Counted from the stretch's first letter, positions 33,728-43,400 are shown. The stretch is DNA of 64,000 nucleotides from Bacteroidales bacterium (GCA_035299085.1 DATGXG010000031.1:1-64000), one strand, 5' to 3'. Made by a program: numbers and translations. The notes: generated by a model from the letters alone, not told the origin.

Positions 33728-34425
33728 ATACAATAGATTTTAACAAAAATGATTTTCCATTGACTACGTCTGTTTTTACATTCCTCCAGAATGCTATAAA
33801 GGATATTGAAAAGATTGCTGGTATTTTAACGGGAAATTATATCATTTCCGGATGTGAGACAGTTGGGGGATCCGTAAATGCAGGATATGTGGTCGTTGGT
33901 GGAACGATATTGAAATTTGATGGTGGTCCGATGCAAAATTGGGTTAGGGTTGAAACAACAGATTCTGTTATTACTGTTGGTGATGCGACTTATACCACTA
34001 CAGTTAAGAAACTTGTCTGGGGGACACTGAATAATCAATTGTTATGGTCTGCTTTTCGGAGAGCACCAGAGGTGATTGAAAATCCTACTCTTTCACTTGA
34101 TACCATTACCGGATCAGGCAGCATGCGCCGAAAAGTTATCAATATCGGCGACTGGAATATGCAAACAACAGCCAATATAAATGTTGACGATAATACACTG
34201 GAATGGGATAAAATAAGATCAATCAAAGTCCTAATTCGCGGAGATGAAGGACAATATGTTATGAGAGATCTTTTAGAAGCTGGCAATTATTCAGTTTCTT
34301 CAAATGGAGGTAATGCAAGAATCGCTCTAACTAGAGACGCTTCACCTGGACGATTTGCGGTAAATGACTCATATAATTCTACTTCCTACAATCGTGGATA
34401 TATCGTAATTGATTATGTATTATGA
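33724..34425 (+). CDS. Tail protein upstream of fibre genes
   Basis: A 233-residue protein with an N-terminal NDFPLTTSVFTFLQNAIKDIEK segment that occurs in tail-attachment proteins of Bacteroidota phages. The middle is rich in Gly, Thr and Val (GGSVNAGYVVVGGTI), suggesting a beta structure or trimer stalk. Both ends overlap neighbours by four bases. Function as tail-fibre connector is inferred. Confidence 0.5.
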   Translation: MNTIDFNKNDFPLTTSVFTFLQNAIKDIEKIAGILTGNYIISGCETVGGSVNAGYVVVGGTILKFDGGPMQNWVRVETTDSVITVGDATYTTTVKKLVWGTLNNQLLWSAFRRAPEVIENPTLSLDTITGSGSMRRKVINIGDWNMQTTANINVDDNTLEWDKIRSIKVLIRGDEGQYVMRDLLEAGNYSVSSNGGNARIALTRDASPGRFAVNDSYNSTSYNRGYIVIDYVL

Positions 34426-34904
34426 CAGCAAGAAATGTACTTAAAACATGGTTTGAGACAGGTGATAAGCCATCTCAGGCACAATTTGCAGAATTGATTG
34501 ATTCATTATTTCATCGTGATGAAGATGTGCTTTCCATTGAGAAGATATCGGGACTTCAGGATGCTCTTAATAACAAAGCGAACGTAGAATCAGTAATAGC
34601 ACCAATTGAGCTTCAAAATGCAGTTTCCGGATATTTAGTCATTGGTGATATTACTTTATGCTATACGATAAGAATTGAATACGTAATTGTAAGAGGTGAC
34701 CTCTATGAAATGGGGGTGATCAGGGTTGACAATCGTGCTAATTCAATTCTCATCCAGGATTCAGATTTAGACGTCACCGGATTCATATTTGGTAAAGAAA
34801 TAACCGGTAATGATCTTAGGCTTACCTGGTCTGACAATTTGGCTAATCAGATTGACGGATTACTTTACATAACTGATATAAGAAAAACATTAATTCAAAA
34901 TTAA
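34422..34904 (+). CDS. Tail fibre adaptor-like protein
   Basis: The 160-residue protein begins VLKTWFETGDKPSQAQFAELIDSLFHR, a start found often in Bacteroidota phage tail fibre or adaptor genes. The rest is beta-rich and acidic. It directly precedes the exported fibre-like gene. The family is recognised by this N-terminal pattern only. Confidence 0.55.
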   Translation: MTARNVLKTWFETGDKPSQAQFAELIDSLFHRDEDVLSIEKISGLQDALNNKANVESVIAPIELQNAVSGYLVIGDITLCYTIRIEYVIVRGDLYEMGVIRVDNRANSILIQDSDLDVTGFIFGKEITGNDLRLTWSDNLANQIDGLLYITDIRKTLIQN

Positions 34905-36263
34905 ATGAGACATCTGGTAATTTCTTTTATGTTTGTATGTGCTATATATAACGCATCATGTCAGACACCACACAGGATTAACAGAGATGTAGAAATTGAT
35001 GGTTATTTATATCCTAAACCACAACCATCCCTACCTATTATTGGACATCCTGGACAATTAGAAAATTTCAATGATACTTTATGGATATATTATTCGAATG
35101 CCTGGCAATCATTAATGCCTGTTGCTGAAGGATATACTATTAATGTATCAGATACCCTACAGGATATATATCTGATTAATAGCATGAAATTTGTTGGTAG
35201 TGGATACATTAAGAGATACTCATCATCCGCTATAGAATTATCACCTAATGGAGCGGATAGTTCATACATTAGATTTTCACAAAACTATACAATTGGAACT
35301 ACACTTTCTGGCTTACAAACATTATGGTTTGGGAAAAATGGTGATCCATATTTTCCTTACCAAGATTATATGAGGGCATTCACTGATGACACAATACCCA
35401 ATCATTCAGATGCAAGTTCCACCGCTTTATCAATTGCAGGAATAAGAAAACTAATTAATAGGGCGATTCAAACCGCTGCTCCTAACTTCACCTTGGCTAT
35501 TAATCAGATACCATATGCGACATCCGCAAATCATATTGGAGGAACAGAAAATCTAAAATGGCAGCCAGGTACCTCTACATTAGAGATAAGTTCAGGTGTG
35601 GCTCAAATGAATATATCGAGTAGTATTTTGGGAATTACTACATCGAATTTAGAACGTACTAGATTAGCTCCTGGTTATAATGGTACTGCTTCGAACTATT
35701 TATTTACAAGCACAATAGCTCGCACAACCGGATCGCATACTGAATTTATTGATGCTGGCAAGTCTTTGTTTCGAATTTGGCGTGATTCGTTAGTTGCAGA
35801 AGTGCCAATTGCTGTTAAAGGTGGAATTAAAGGAGACATAACAGCAACAAAACTGGCCGGTCATGCTGGCCAGATCGTATCAGTGGATGCAGATGGAAAG
35901 CTTGTTATTTTAAAACAGCGAAAACAATTTGCAATCATTTGTACTACCACTCAAGATGCTACTACTCTAACTTCAATTTATGCTCCGATCGGCGCCGACT
36001 ATAATGGATGGAATTTAATTAGGGTCGAGGTTATTTATGGCGCTGCGCAGGGAACTGCTATTCCTGTTGTCAATATATCAAGATATCGAGGGACTACTGA
36101 GGCGATAATGACAAGTACCGGAGGAAATTTTACCACTAACGCGACAATCAATACAGCAAATGACGATGTCGCTACAGGTGATCGAGTTTGTGCAAAATGG
36201 GTATGGGGATCAGGAATTGTGGCAACCGGATTTAGTGTTCTGTTAACTTGGGAGAAGCCATGA
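34905..36263 (+). CDS. Tail fibre-like protein with signal peptide
   Basis: The 452-residue protein begins with a signal peptide (residues 1-18, VISFMFVCAIYNAS, then CQ). The body is rich in Gly, Ser, Thr and Ala, as in fibre shafts (GADSSYIRFSQNYTIGTT). The gene is AT-rich compared with the upstream tail genes. The start follows the adaptor stop directly, and its stop overlaps the next start (ATGA at 36260). Confidence 0.55.
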   Translation: MRHLVISFMFVCAIYNASCQTPHRINRDVEIDGYLYPKPQPSLPIIGHPGQLENFNDTLWIYYSNAWQSLMPVAEGYTINVSDTLQDIYLINSMKFVGSGYIKRYSSSAIELSPNGADSSYIRFSQNYTIGTTLSGLQTLWFGKNGDPYFPYQDYMRAFTDDTIPNHSDASSTALSIAGIRKLINRAIQTAAPNFTLAINQIPYATSANHIGGTENLKWQPGTSTLEISSGVAQMNISSSILGITTSNLERTRLAPGYNGTASNYLFTSTIARTTGSHTEFIDAGKSLFRIWRDSLVAEVPIAVKGGIKGDITATKLAGHAGQIVSVDADGKLVILKQRKQFAIICTTTQDATTLTSIYAPIGADYNGWNLIRVEVIYGAAQGTAIPVVNISRYRGTTEAIMTSTGGNFTTNATINTANDDVATGDRVCAKWVWGSGIVATGFSVLLTWEKP

Positions 36264-38848
36264 AGTATATCACCTTTGTTTTTTCAATTGCCTTATCGCT
36301 AAGCGTAGAGGCTCAGAAACCCGTTTTTAAACTACTTTTCGATGGTAATGGTGCGGATTCATCAGGCAATAATTTTGCAGGCGGCATACAAGGATCAGCT
36401 ACCTATTCATCGACATATAGAGTACAGGGAAATTACTCTTACTCCGTACCTGAATATTCTAACTGGGAAAGCAATTCAGCCTATACAATCACAAACAGGA
36501 CATTTTCGATCTCCGCAAATATTAGAAGGCATTACGAATATACTGGAAGTCATATTCTTTTTAGTAACAGGGAAAATACAGGATCAAGTGGTTTTGATAT
36601 CCGTTGGGATGAAGATAATTCTAGATTATATGGAAGATTCTCAGATGGAGTAACACCAAATGACTTTTATTCGTCAAACTCAATTTTAATTAGTGACACC
36701 TGGTACCATATCGTGATTATTTCGACTTCAACGGGATATATAAGAGTTTACTTGAATAACGTTAAACTAACGCTTTCTGATTCAGCCGTGGGTACGACCT
36801 GGACAAACAATAAAATATTATCAATCGGGTCAGGAAGCGATGGTCATAGTGCGTTTTGGATGACTGGATATATAGATAACTTTCAATATTATAATTATGT
36901 GCTTAGTTCTTCACAAGTGGACAGCTTGTACGATAATCGTGCCAGTTCATTCCAATTAGGAGAGGCAACAGCTCCAGTTATTCCCAATCGGGCTGGGGTT
37001 ATTTACTATGAGGATTATTATGTCGTTTTAGATACCATATCTAATCCAAATCCAGATCCAGATCCTGAGGAGCCTACGGACGTTTTACTTTCGACGGACT
37101 TTAGCGCCTGGTCAACATCCGACTTCTCGTCTGTGGATGCACTCATGGCTAAGTGGCCTCTTGTGTATTATAATAATGTTGAGGCAAATCAAGAAATAGT
37201 GAATGTTGGTGGAACACATGGAAACGTATTTAAATCAACGATTCATACGGGTGAAACTAGGAATTTTGAAACATATATATCCTTAGGAGGTAGTTACGAG
37301 GCTCTTAAAATTTCATTTGATTATTATATTGATCCAGCGTTTAACGGCGATGGTATAGGTGGAGGCCATTCCGGAAAAATGTTTTTTGGTGCAGCTGGGA
37401 GCGATTTTTTAAATATCGACGAAACGGATACCTACGATACTACTAGCATACATGGTATGGGAGGTAAAGCATATCTGTATGTTTGGGGTTCGGGTGGATT
37501 GGAAGCGAAGCCCGGCCCGTACCAAAGAGATCAGTTAAAAAATTATTTTCTTTGTGGCCCATGCGGTTTTGTAATGATTCCTAAAGGAGAATGGCATAGG
37601 ATCACAACCTATATAAGAGTGAATGATCCTGGGTATACCAATGGATTTTTAGAAACGGCTTTAGATGGCGAAATAGTTTCCTTAATGCCGGATTTGCGTT
37701 CCAGGTCTGCTGTGCAAGGAAAAGATTTCGGTAAACTGGAGTGGTTTATATTTGACTATTTCTTTGGAGGTTCTGGATCTTATTATGCTGCTAAAGGAAA
37801 TTACTATATAATGACGGATAATATAGTGGTTGAGAGGGCATCGGTAAGAAGTCCAATAGGCATTGGTGGATCAATGCCTGCCACATTGCTTACAAGTTCC
37901 GAAATAGTGCCGGAAAATTTATTAAAAGACGAATCATTTACTAGTTCTGCCGGAATTATATACGATATGGGGCAAAAAGATATTTATTTTCCGGTTTTTA
38001 AAAAAGGTATCGTAACAAAAACAGTTACAAGGCCAGTAGGGCAGCAAATAAAATACAAATTTGATGAAGAAGAATTCGGCTTTCCAGATTGGGGTACTGA
38101 TTGTGAATCATATTGTAAGGTCTATTCAGGTACTGGCAGTACAAAAACATTATTAAATAGTTTCGGTCGAACCGGTGTGAATAATGGAACAGATAAAGGT
38201 TATGAGAATCCATCCGGATGGTACACAATACCTAATAATACTGCCACTTTCGAGATGTATACTGGTTGTAATTCTGGAGATAGCAAGGGTATTGCTGTGA
38301 GATATACGAGCGGAACAAATATTTGCTTCGTGGGTAACTCAATCATGGTCCCTGTTTACAACAAGTTTGTAAGTGATGGTGAACAGTACGATATGACTAA
38401 TTTAGCCTTTTCAGGACATACAGCTACTCAACAGTTATCAGCCTGGAACGCATTGAGCCCTGTTACAAAGCAGAGTTTTGACTATGTATTAGTCGAAGTA
38501 GGTGTGAATGACGTGGCCATTGGTGAAAATTATTTATCAAACTATCAAGCCTTAATAACTCAGATAAATACAGACGTTAAAGCCAGTTGTAAGATTATAG
38601 CGGCTACTATGACTCCTTGTCGACAAACTGTAGATTATACCAGATGGCAGACTTTGAACGCTGCAATAAGAGGTGAAGGCGCCAACGCCATTACGGGTAT
38701 CGATGTCGTAATGACTGATAATACAACCGATTTAGATCTGAATCATGACGGTTATCTGGATGCTTTTGTGAATAGTGGTGATGGCGTTCATCCAAGTCCA
38801 ACAGGGACTGCTATTATAAAACGTAACTTTATTAACGTTCTGAAGTAA
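36260..38848 (+). CDS. Exported LamG / polysaccharide lyase-like / SGNH hydrolase protein
   Basis: The 862-residue protein starts at ATG 36260 with a signal peptide (YITFVFSIALSLSVEA). Residues about 20-235 form a LamG/concanavalin-like lectin domain (FSISANIRRHYEY, WYHIVIIS). Residues about 265-540 resemble polysaccharide lyase 14-type domains (DFSAWSTSDFSSVDALM, KISFDYYIDPAFNGDG). The C-terminus is an SGNH hydrolase: GNSI (about 692), GVND (about 747), DGVHPS (about 840). It likely acts on surface glycan as a tail-associated depolymerase, or as an exported cargo enzyme. Confidence 0.75.
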   Translation: MKYITFVFSIALSLSVEAQKPVFKLLFDGNGADSSGNNFAGGIQGSATYSSTYRVQGNYSYSVPEYSNWESNSAYTITNRTFSISANIRRHYEYTGSHILFSNRENTGSSGFDIRWDEDNSRLYGRFSDGVTPNDFYSSNSILISDTWYHIVIISTSTGYIRVYLNNVKLTLSDSAVGTTWTNNKILSIGSGSDGHSAFWMTGYIDNFQYYNYVLSSSQVDSLYDNRASSFQLGEATAPVIPNRAGVIYYEDYYVVLDTISNPNPDPDPEEPTDVLLSTDFSAWSTSDFSSVDALMAKWPLVYYNNVEANQEIVNVGGTHGNVFKSTIHTGETRNFETYISLGGSYEALKISFDYYIDPAFNGDGIGGGHSGKMFFGAAGSDFLNIDETDTYDTTSIHGMGGKAYLYVWGSGGLEAKPGPYQRDQLKNYFLCGPCGFVMIPKGEWHRITTYIRVNDPGYTNGFLETALDGEIVSLMPDLRSRSAVQGKDFGKLEWFIFDYFFGGSGSYYAAKGNYYIMTDNIVVERASVRSPIGIGGSMPATLLTSSEIVPENLLKDESFTSSAGIIYDMGQKDIYFPVFKKGIVTKTVTRPVGQQIKYKFDEEEFGFPDWGTDCESYCKVYSGTGSTKTLLNSFGRTGVNNGTDKGYENPSGWYTIPNNTATFEMYTGCNSGDSKGIAVRYTSGTNICFVGNSIMVPVYNKFVSDGEQYDMTNLAFSGHTATQQLSAWNALSPVTKQSFDYVLVEVGVNDVAIGENYLSNYQALITQINTDVKASCKIIAATMTPCRQTVDYTRWQTLNAAIRGEGANAITGIDVVMTDNTTDLDLNHDGYLDAFVNSGDGVHPSPTGTAIIKRNFINVLK

Positions 38849-38880
38849 TCGTATTAATGAGGTAAGAATATCAAATGAAA

Positions 38881-38909
38881 AATCCCAAGGTGTACTTGGG
38901 ATTTTTTTT
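38881..38909 (+). terminator. Rho-independent terminator at end of late operon
   Basis: AATCCCAAG (38881-38889) and CTTGGGATT (38895-38903) form a 9-base-pair stem with a five-base loop and a tail of T. It lies 32 bases behind the last tail gene and closes the prophage late operon. Confidence 0.9.
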
Positions 38910-38940
38910 GTTAAGGAGGTCCAATCAATGTCAGAAGTTT

Positions 38941-39036
38941 GCGCTACAAAGATACATTTTAATCGATTATTATATTTAAAGTGCGTTTAATTTATTGTAC
39001 AATTCGATTTAAATTTGTTGACGTTTCGATTTGGCA
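38941..39036. mobile_element. Probable right end of the Mu-like prophage
   Basis: Behind the terminator is AT-rich, gene-free DNA with degenerate repeats of TTCGATTT (39003, 39026) and a related GCGTTTAATTT (38983), as expected for transposase binding sites at a Mu-type end. The last repeat is followed by GGCA; Mu-type ends are TG...CA, so 39036 is a plausible border. The left end and the target duplication lie outside the window, so the border is not proven. Confidence 0.4.
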
Positions 39037-39050
39037 ATTATAATTAACTC

Positions 39051-39090
39051 ATTGGTACATTAGCACATTGACACATAAGCACATTGACCC
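39051..39090. repeat. Imperfect 8-base tandem repeat
   Basis: Five copies of an octamer (ATTGGTAC, ATTAGCAC, ATTGACAC, ATAAGCAC, ATTGACCC) fill the space before the stop codon of the DUF3108-like gene. Similar short tandem arrays are common in non-coding DNA of Bacteroidota. Confidence 0.7.
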
Positions 39091-39091
39091 A

Positions 39092-39781
39092 TTACTTCTT
39101 CAATCCTTCCAGTACCATGGATCCCATCAATTTTCCATCGGTGCTGTAGGTTTCGCTTTTTACAAGGCCAACACCTTTTGAATACCATTCTGCAGCCTTT
39201 GTCTTTACATTGATCATCATTTTGGTGGCGGCGTCATAGGTAATTTTATAACATTCAAATGTTCCGGCCGGTGTAGTTACATTTTCAATCGTTTCCACCT
39301 TACGGTTGGTTATGGCCAGTGTCATATTCATCATCGTCATCCCGCCGCTTGAAAAGGCGATTTTCATATCACCGTTTTTAAGAATGTCACCGGCTTTCAT
39401 GTTACCGGGCATTTCGAGGTTTCCGCCTTCAATCTTCATTTCCATATCCTTATAGGCTTCAAGTGTTTGAGCGCCAAGAAGGTTTTTCATGTCAACGAAG
39501 AAAATACCGTTTTCACAACGGGCTGTCAGGTTGATATTACCGAGGCTTTTGCCTTTGTCGTCAAAACTTTCTGCAGCCACCTTTACTTCATATCCGTTAG
39601 CTGTTTTTTTGAAATCGGTGACCTTCTGTTTACTCGATCCGGTTAATTTGCCTTTCTTGTCGTATTGCTTATATTCAAGCTGGCTGTTAAGCGCATCGGG
39701 GTAATAGAGCGGACATTCCTGGGCCATCATGCCCGTGATAAAGAGAAATCCCAGCAGGGAAATCCAGATGGTTTTTTTCAT
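39092..39781 (-). CDS. Exported TapB/DUF3108-like protein
   Basis: The 229-residue protein starts at ATG 39781 with a signal peptide (WISLLGFLFITGMMA); an upstream in-frame start would give an improbable leader. The body (LNSQLEYKQYDKKGKLTGSS, then TTPAGTFECYKITYDAATKMM and AAEWYSKGVGLVKSET) has the beta-barrel repeats of DUF3108-like/TapB proteins, which are exported in Bacteroidota. Role is unknown. A TAnnTTTG box lies 27-34 bases upstream of the start. Confidence 0.7.
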   Translation of the reverse strand: MKKTIWISLLGFLFITGMMAQECPLYYPDALNSQLEYKQYDKKGKLTGSSKQKVTDFKKTANGYEVKVAAESFDDKGKSLGNINLTARCENGIFFVDMKNLLGAQTLEAYKDMEMKIEGGNLEMPGNMKAGDILKNGDMKIAFSSGGMTMMNMTLAITNRKVETIENVTTPAGTFECYKITYDAATKMMINVKTKAAEWYSKGVGLVKSETYSTDGKLMGSMVLEGLKK

Positions 39782-39807
39782 GTTGTTAAAAGAAATTAGG
39801 TTTGTCA

Positions 39808-39815
39808 CAAAGCTA
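39808..39815 (-). promoter_or_regulatory. Possible -7 box of the DUF3108-like gene
   Basis: On the minus strand TAGCTTTG matches TAnnTTTG, the -7 element of the Bacteroidota primary sigma factor, about 27 bases upstream of the start codon. No clear -33 box is visible. Confidence 0.4.
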
Positions 39816-39925
39816 TGGATTATATTAAATTCCATGAATAAAAACTGGTCGGATTTTTGCATGAATAATTGTATTAATTTCGATTCGGTTAAAGTCATAC
39901 TCTTGTTTCATAAAATCTTACCACC

Positions 39926-41530
39926 ATGAAATCACGTTTCACCCTTCTCATTTTCTTCACCTTGTATATGAGCTCTTTTGCCGCAGATCCTGTTGATATC
40001 AAATCTATTCTCAGCGGAGTAACCGTATATCTTAACGGTGCCCGTATTTCACGGGTGGCTGATGTGACTGTACCGAAAGGAAACACCGCATTCCGGTTTT
40101 CAGATCTGCCTGCCAACCTCGATGATCAAAGCATCCAGGTAAAAGGCGAGGGAAATTTCGTAATTCTGTCTATTGTGCATGAAACCAATTACCTGAGCCG
40201 ACAGCGAAAATCATCTATGCATAAAATGCTTGAAGATTCGCTTAAAATATATGAAGATCAGCTTGCCTGGATCAGCAGCTATAAGGACATCCTGAACAGC
40301 GAGGAAAACATGCTGTATGCCAACCAGGTGATCGGAAGCAAAGACAAAGGATTAGTGCTGAATGACCTGAAACTGGCAGTTGACTATTACCGTACGAGAC
40401 TTTCCGAGATTAAAAAGGAAGAAATCAAACTATCACGCCAGGCTATAGAAACGACAGAAAAGAAAGAAAGAATTAAAAATCAGCTTGATGTTCTCAATGT
40501 TAAACTTTCTGAACCCACTTCAGATGTGCTTGTAAACGTTTCAGCCGATAAACCGGTAACCGGTAACCTTCAGATCAGTTACACTGTTTATGAGGCGGGA
40601 TGGGTCCCTGCCTATGATGTAAGGGCAAAGGATATACAAAATCCGGTTCACCTTTTTTATAACGCCAAAGTATACCAGAATACCGGGGAAGACTGGAACA
40701 AGGTATTGCTCAAATTATCGACAGCCGACCCCAGGCAGAGCGGTGTAAAACCGGATCTGCAGCCGTGGTTTCTTGATTTTATGCAGCCTGTCATCTATTC
40801 TAGGCAATATAACACTGTTACCTTACATACCAGTATGGACGCAGAGGTAGCAGCAGCCCCTATGGAAGTAAAGAAAAGCGAAGCCACTTTGGCAGCCGGT
40901 TATGTTTCTGTAAATGAAAATCAAACCAATCTCGAATTTGCAATCAAAATCCCATACGATGTCCCGTCAGATAACAAGCAATACACCATCAACATCCAGG
41001 ATCTGACGCTGCCTGCGACCTACGAATATTACTGTGCACCCAAACTCGACAGGGATGCATTCTTACTTGCACGAATTACCGGATGGGAGGATTACAACCT
41101 GCTGTCGGGTGAAATGAATCTTTTCTTCGAAGACACCTATGTGGGCAAATCACAGCTTGATGTACGGAACACGAAAGATACCCTTGACCTGTCGCTTGGC
41201 AGGGATAAAAGCATAGTGGTAACCCGTGTGAAGATGAAAGATTTTACTTCTGAAAAGGTCATAGGCAGCAATAAAAAAGAAACCCGTGCCTGGGAAATCA
41301 CCATCAGGAATAATAAAAAGCAGTCAGTGGATTTGAAGATCGAAGATCAGTTGCCGGTTTCAATGAACAAGGATATTGAAATCAGCGGGCTTGATTATTC
41401 CGGTGGTGCCCTCAACAAAGAAACCGGCCTGATCACCTGGAGACAGAAGATCGAGCCTTCAGTTGAAAAGAAACTCCGTGTTTCATTTGAAGTAAAGTAC
41501 CCGAAGGATAGGGTTGTGTATTTGGAATAA
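39926..41530 (+). CDS. DUF4139 domain protein (mucoidy inhibitor A-like)
   Basis: The 534-residue protein has a signal peptide (LLIFFTLYMSSFA). Residues about 25-130 match the N-terminal DUF4140 region (VTVYLNGARISRVADVTVPKGN), a coiled coil follows at about 130-190, and the rest is the DUF4139 beta-sandwich (DEDWNKVLLKLSTADPRQSG-type segment; ITWRQKIEPSVEKKLRVSFEV at the end). Members are exported proteins of unknown function. A TACTCTTG at 39898 may be the -7 box (one mismatch). Confidence 0.8.
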   Translation: MKSRFTLLIFFTLYMSSFAADPVDIKSILSGVTVYLNGARISRVADVTVPKGNTAFRFSDLPANLDDQSIQVKGEGNFVILSIVHETNYLSRQRKSSMHKMLEDSLKIYEDQLAWISSYKDILNSEENMLYANQVIGSKDKGLVLNDLKLAVDYYRTRLSEIKKEEIKLSRQAIETTEKKERIKNQLDVLNVKLSEPTSDVLVNVSADKPVTGNLQISYTVYEAGWVPAYDVRAKDIQNPVHLFYNAKVYQNTGEDWNKVLLKLSTADPRQSGVKPDLQPWFLDFMQPVIYSRQYNTVTLHTSMDAEVAAAPMEVKKSEATLAAGYVSVNENQTNLEFAIKIPYDVPSDNKQYTINIQDLTLPATYEYYCAPKLDRDAFLLARITGWEDYNLLSGEMNLFFEDTYVGKSQLDVRNTKDTLDLSLGRDKSIVVTRVKMKDFTSEKVIGSNKKETRAWEITIRNNKKQSVDLKIEDQLPVSMNKDIEISGLDYSGGALNKETGLITWRQKIEPSVEKKLRVSFEVKYPKDRVVYLE

Positions 41531-41741
41531 CCGTACCTACGAAGTACGTCATTGCGAGGAGCTTGCGACGAAGCAATCTGCCAGCACCAGCAGGACATTA
41601 GAAAGAGAGGGGTATTGGGCGTTCGTGTTCGGTGTTCTTTCAGGGACTATAGGTACTATAAACACGATAGTGATCGGGTATTAAAGAAACACCGGACCAG
41701 AAATGTGGGGGGAATCTGATCCCCCGGCCTGAAGGCCGGGG
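41531..41741. repeat. Intergenic region with dispersed-repeat motif and competing hairpins
   Basis: No gene is visible. The first part holds a CGTCATTGCGAGGAGC... and GACGAAGCAATCTG motif that resembles a repeat dispersed in Bacteroidota genomes. A perfect stem CCCCGGCC-TGAA-GGCCGGGG at 41722-41741 sits between convergent genes and can act as a terminator without a T tract. A neighbouring GGGGG (41707-41712) could pair with the same C run, giving an alternative structure. CGGTGTTCTTT and AAAGAAACACCG (with one bulge) form a longer-range pair. Confidence 0.55.
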
Positions 41742-42377
41742 CTATTCATTAATCTCCATTGACTCCGCCAGATTGGGTTTTTCCTTTGGCTTGTGTTCTG
41801 ATTTGGGTTTGCCAAGTGCCACAAAAGCCAAAGCTTTCTCAGGCGCCTTTATTTTAAGCATTTCTTCAATTTCGGTGCGGGCAAACATGGAACCGCTCAT
41901 CCAGCATGCGCCATATCCCATATCCACTGCTGCCAGCAGGATATTCTGAATGCTTGCACCGGCACTCTGAATGTCAGGATAATTCCGGATTACGTTAATT
42001 TCGTCGTGTGACATCTCAACCGCACTTTCAAGCACGGTCTCGTAAGGTCTTGTAACCAGGACAAGCAGCACCGGGGCATCCTTGAAAAAGGTTGAAAACC
42101 AGGTGACCTGTTTCTTCACATTGGCTGCTGCCAGTGACTTGGTCATGGGCACTTCTTCGATTTTAGCAGCAACCACATCGGCCATCCGGTTCAGCAAATC
42201 ACGGTTCGTAATCGCGATGTATCGCCACGGTTGAAAATTGTTTACACTTGGCGCCAACCCGGCTAAACGGACCATTTCTTTCACATCGGCCATGTTAACC
42301 GGTTCATCTTTGTAAATTCTGATGCTGGTGCGTGCTTCAATTGCTGCCTTAAGCTCCATAGATGCTGATATTTTCAT
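41742..42377 (-). CDS. Nitroreductase family protein
   Basis: The 211-residue protein has the FMN-binding pattern of the nitroreductase family: EARTSIRIYKDEPV (about 14-27), GLAPSVNNFQPWRYI (about 39-53), and GYGACWMSGSMF toward the C-terminus. It would reduce nitro compounds or quinone-like substrates with NAD(P)H. The first ATG is used; a start at residue 7 (MELKAAIEAR) is equally possible. It converges with the DUF4139 gene. Confidence 0.9.
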   Translation of the reverse strand: MKISASMELKAAIEARTSIRIYKDEPVNMADVKEMVRLAGLAPSVNNFQPWRYIAITNRDLLNRMADVVAAKIEEVPMTKSLAAANVKKQVTWFSTFFKDAPVLLVLVTRPYETVLESAVEMSHDEINVIRNYPDIQSAGASIQNILLAAVDMGYGACWMSGSMFARTEIEEMLKIKAPEKALAFVALGKPKSEHKPKEKPNLAESMEINE

Positions 42378-42494
42378 CTAATGTAGAATATTTTTAGGTA
42401 AAAATGAAACCCGCCGATACAATTTATGGTAGACTGTTAGGCATAACTGCATTGTAAGATATTTGAGAATCAGACGAATTTTTGTGTCTAACGT

Positions 42495-43334
42495 ATGATG
42501 GTTTCGGATCAGGATTATCAGCTCTTTCTCTTTGCTTTAAAGACTTCTTCGAAGTATGACTTCAGTCAGTACTCCGAGAAATCACTTAAGAGGAGAATTC
42601 TGAAAGTACTTACCGACCATTCCATGAACATTACCATGCTGGTTTCAAAAATTAAATCGGATCCTGTCTTCGTTGAAGAGGTTGTTAAGGAAGTTACCGT
42701 TAACACAACCGAACTTTTCAGGGACCCACAGGTGTGGCAGGCTATCCGGTTCAATATACTTCCCCGGTTTAAAAACAATTCGGTCATCAATATCTGGCAT
42801 GCAGGCTGCTCCACCGGACAGGAAGTATATTCCATGCTTATCCTTCTGAATGAAATGGATATGCTGGATAAAGCCAGGGTATATGCCACCGACATCAATA
42901 CCGATGTTATGGACATAGCCAGGGGCGGCGAATACAAATACCGCTTCAACCTGTCGTACCTGGATAACTTTGACAAGGTGATCAAGGAAAACCCTTATAA
43001 CTACGAAGAATATAACGATGTGCCCTATAGCAAGTACCTTGATCTTGACAAATCAAACGACACTATACGGCTTCTTCCTTTTTTAAGGGAAAAGCCTGTA
43101 TTTAAAAAGCATGACCTTGTAACCGAAAATAACACGCTGTATGTGAAGTTTGATCTCATCCTTTGCCGGAATGTGATCATCTATTTCAACTATAACCTGC
43201 AATGCCGGGTTTTTGATCTTTTTCATCAAAGCCTTTATGATTCAGGATGCCTGATCATGGGAATGCATGAAACCATACTGGGTAACCCGGCATCGAAATT
43301 TCAGAAAAAAGGCCATGCGTATTTTAAAAATTGA
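42495..43334 (+). CDS. cheR: CheR-type methyltransferase
   Basis: The 279-residue protein has all features of CheR: an N-terminal helical domain, NTTELFRDP (70-78), the SAM site HAGCSTGQEVYS (102-113), ATDIN (131-135), and CRNVIIYF (224-231). CheR methylates glutamates in sensor coiled coils. It opens a co-directional signalling cluster with no MCP and no CheA gene. The target may be one of the GAF proteins downstream. A second ATG follows three bases after the first. Confidence 0.9.
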   Translation: MMVSDQDYQLFLFALKTSSKYDFSQYSEKSLKRRILKVLTDHSMNITMLVSKIKSDPVFVEEVVKEVTVNTTELFRDPQVWQAIRFNILPRFKNNSVINIWHAGCSTGQEVYSMLILLNEMDMLDKARVYATDINTDVMDIARGGEYKYRFNLSYLDNFDKVIKENPYNYEEYNDVPYSKYLDLDKSNDTIRLLPFLREKPVFKKHDLVTENNTLYVKFDLILCRNVIIYFNYNLQCRVFDLFHQSLYDSGCLIMGMHETILGNPASKFQKKGHAYFKN

Positions 43335-43400
43335 ACGACAGGGGTAAATTATTTTTATTAACTTGAATACCAAAAGTTTATTTTTTCAAAAACTGAAAAA

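Noticed and set aside
39782..39898. Longer N-terminus for the DUF3108-like protein
   Set aside because: It would put 39 residues before a normal signal peptide; ATG 39781 gives a classical one.
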